A stretch of 6,187 nucleotides of DNA, from NCBI GenBank assembly GCA_900769445.1, contig CAAGGR010000061.1:1-6187 (forward strand), read 5' to 3'. Shown piece after piece: positions 5,182 through 6,187 of this stretch; within the stretch, counting starts at the first letter, position 1, and every line of letters starts with the position of its first letter. The position numbers were made by a program, and so were the translations under genes. The stretch is from an uncultured Alistipes sp. Lineage in GTDB: Bacteria > Bacteroidota > Bacteroidia > Bacteroidales > Rikenellaceae. The notes beneath the pieces are model-generated. The model was not told where the DNA came from, searched no databases, and saw nothing but the letters and a program-made list of their open reading frames with translations.

Positions 5182-5261
5182 TAGACGGATAGACAGCTAT
5201 TTTCTCTTTCTCGTCCCCGCACGCGCGGACGAGATTATAAATTCTTCTGTCTTTCTGTCTA
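5182..5261. repeat. Nested inverted repeat between VapE and the 61-aa gene
   Basis: TAGACGGATAGACAG (5182-5196) pairs with CTGTCTTTCTGTCTA (5247-5261) at 13 of 15 positions. Inside it lies a second hairpin, CTCGTCC (5210-5216) with GGACGAG (5227-5233), which can extend by CGC/GCG. It begins three bases past the VapE stop. There is no T tract on the - strand, so it is not a classic terminator; mRNA protection, attenuation or a mobile-element remnant are options. Confidence 0.5.
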
Positions 5262-5263
5262 AA

Positions 5264-6187
5264 CTAGGTTTTTGACAATATTCGCCTTTCTGCATTAATC
5301 TCTTCATTATCACGCTCATAAACCACCCAACCGCGTCTTTGTGGACTTCCTTTTCTTGTAGACAGAAACCCCTTCTGGCTAAGCAATACACCTAATCGAC
5401 TTAAAGACAGAGGACGCTTTATATTGCCATAATAGATCAGTCTTTCACTAATTTCTGCTGTGGTGAGGAACTTTGTATTGCTTGCTCCTTCCGCTGGAAC
5501 TGCAAAGTACACATCCAATAGCTGCTCCTCATTACTCTCATCCCTAAAATGCTGATTATGCTCCTCCAGCACCTCTATCTCGTCCAAGTCAAACCAGTAA
5601 CTAAACAATGGATCTTGTGCCAATGCCCATGCTTGTGCATACATCCGCTCGTAAGGCAGAATGGTGTAAAACGGATTCTGAATACTCTCTACCTCAAAGG
5701 GTAGCCAACGCCTATTGCCCGTAATATCCGTCAGGAAATCCCGCCTATTGCCACTCGCGCAGAAACTCGCCAACCGCACCCTGCGCTCCTTGGTGTAGGC
5801 ATAGGCAGCACGCTCGTTCACATCCGTGGCGGTAATCACCGATTTCAGTTGATTGAGCTCACGATTGTTCATCGAGTCAATCTCATCTAGCGAGATAAGC
5901 CCAAACTCCGCAATACGTAGCCGTTCATCTTTGTTCAGATCGTTCGAATTCGCCAGTTTACAGGCATATGCCCTCAAATGTGGCGGTATCAGATGTTCGA
6001 GCCAAGTAGTCTTGAAGATACCTTGTTTACCGATTAGCACCAGCACCTGATGATTCACTACCTCGTCCTTCATCCAACTCGCTACCATCGCCACGAACCA
6101 TTTTTTGAAGCAGACGCGCCAAAGGCGGTCTGCTTTAGACCGCTCGCTTTGCGAGCTGCTAGAAGTTAGACCGTGCGCTTCGCTTAC
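5264..6187 (-). CDS. VirE/VapE-family P-loop ATPase (primase-helicase type), N-terminus outside window
   Basis: 307 residues of a virulence-associated-E family protein, phage- or plasmid-type superfamily 3-like helicases often fused to a primase. The frame is open to the right edge; the GTG at 6094 lies inside the conserved stretch WRVCFKKWFVAMVASWMKDE and is not the start. Numbering from the edge: Walker A GKQGIFKTT at 53-61, Walker B GLISLDEID at 96-104, sensor region CASGNRRDFLTDITGNRRW at 143-161 with likely arginine-finger residues, then a C-terminal region with FLTTAEISERLIYYGNIKRP and LGVLLSQKGF resembling a winged helix. It probably acts in replication of a mobile element. Residues 3-21 are Ser-rich and come from the GGTCTAAC-type repeat, suggesting an in-frame insertion before the ATPase core. 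Codon use is mixed, unlike nifJ. Confidence 0.92.
   Translation of the reverse strand, partial: VSEAHGLTSSSSQSERSKADRLWRVCFKKWFVAMVASWMKDEVVNHQVLVLIGKQGIFKTTWLEHLIPPHLRAYACKLANSNDLNKDERLRIAEFGLISLDEIDSMNNRELNQLKSVITATDVNERAAYAYTKERRVRLASFCASGNRRDFLTDITGNRRWLPFEVESIQNPFYTILPYERMYAQAWALAQDPLFSYWFDLDEIEVLEEHNQHFRDESNEEQLLDVYFAVPAEGASNTKFLTTAEISERLIYYGNIKRPLSLSRLGVLLSQKGFLSTRKGSPQRRGWVVYERDNEEINAERRILSKT
6127..6174 (-). repeat. GGTCTAAC-family repeat with small palindromes inside VapE
   Basis: On the - strand GGTCTAACTTCTAGCAGC (6172-6155) matches nifJ 1066-1083 at 17 of 18 bases and is read in the same phase (GLTSSS versus GLTSNS). It is followed by GCTCGC-AAA-GCGAGC (6156-6142) and GGTCT-AAAGC-AGACC (6141-6127), two hairpins. 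Confidence 0.7.

Noticed and set aside
5264..6094. VapE starting at the GTG at 6094 as a complete 276-aa protein
   Set aside because: The frame is open to the window edge and conserved VirE residues (WRVCFKKW) lie upstream of this codon.

Overview
The window looks like Bacteroidota DNA, most likely order Bacteroidales. The evidence is a Bacteroidales-type VirE/VapE ATPase, a DUF5675-like protein beside a small two-helix membrane protein and a short lipoprotein, gene starts without Shine-Dalgarno motifs, and TAnnTTTG promoter-like boxes. This assignment rests on recalled family resemblance, not on a search.

Left part (1-2475, + strand): the C-terminal two thirds of pyruvate:ferredoxin/flavodoxin oxidoreductase (nifJ/por), a core fermentative enzyme, open at the left edge. 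Its codon choice is strongly biased (GGT, CTC, CGT, AAC, AAG), as in a highly expressed housekeeping gene. The reading frame contains two in-frame runs of short repetitive DNA: a 7-bp repeat at 763-790 and a 24-bp repeat at 1042-1100.

Junction (2476-2878): no credible gene. It holds two copies of a roughly 107-bp structured repeat exactly 200 bp apart, with a strong 14-bp-stem terminator-like hairpin between them. Differences between the copies preserve base pairing.

Right part (2879-6187, - strand): a compact run of phage-like or mobile-element genes read right to left. These are a VapE/VirE P-loop ATPase (open at the right edge), a 61-aa unknown protein, a 52-aa helix-turn-helix-like protein (ATGA-coupled), a palindrome and promoter-like segment, a 99-aa and a 104-aa protein that look like distant paralogues behind the same leader, a 63-aa two-helix holin-like protein (TAATG-coupled), a DUF5675-type protein with an H...STGC motif, and a 142-aa lipoprotein with a C-terminal membrane helix. 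The last three resemble a lysis cassette, and the last protein has the topology of a unimolecular spanin. No capsid, terminase, portal, integrase or tRNA is visible, so the block could be a prophage remnant, a satellite or a domesticated lysis module.

A short dispersed repeat built on GGTCTAACTTCTARCAGC occurs inside both the nifJ frame and the VapE frame, read in the same codon phase, and a degenerate relative lies between the two small paralogues. This suggests a genome-wide repeat that inserts into coding and non-coding DNA alike.
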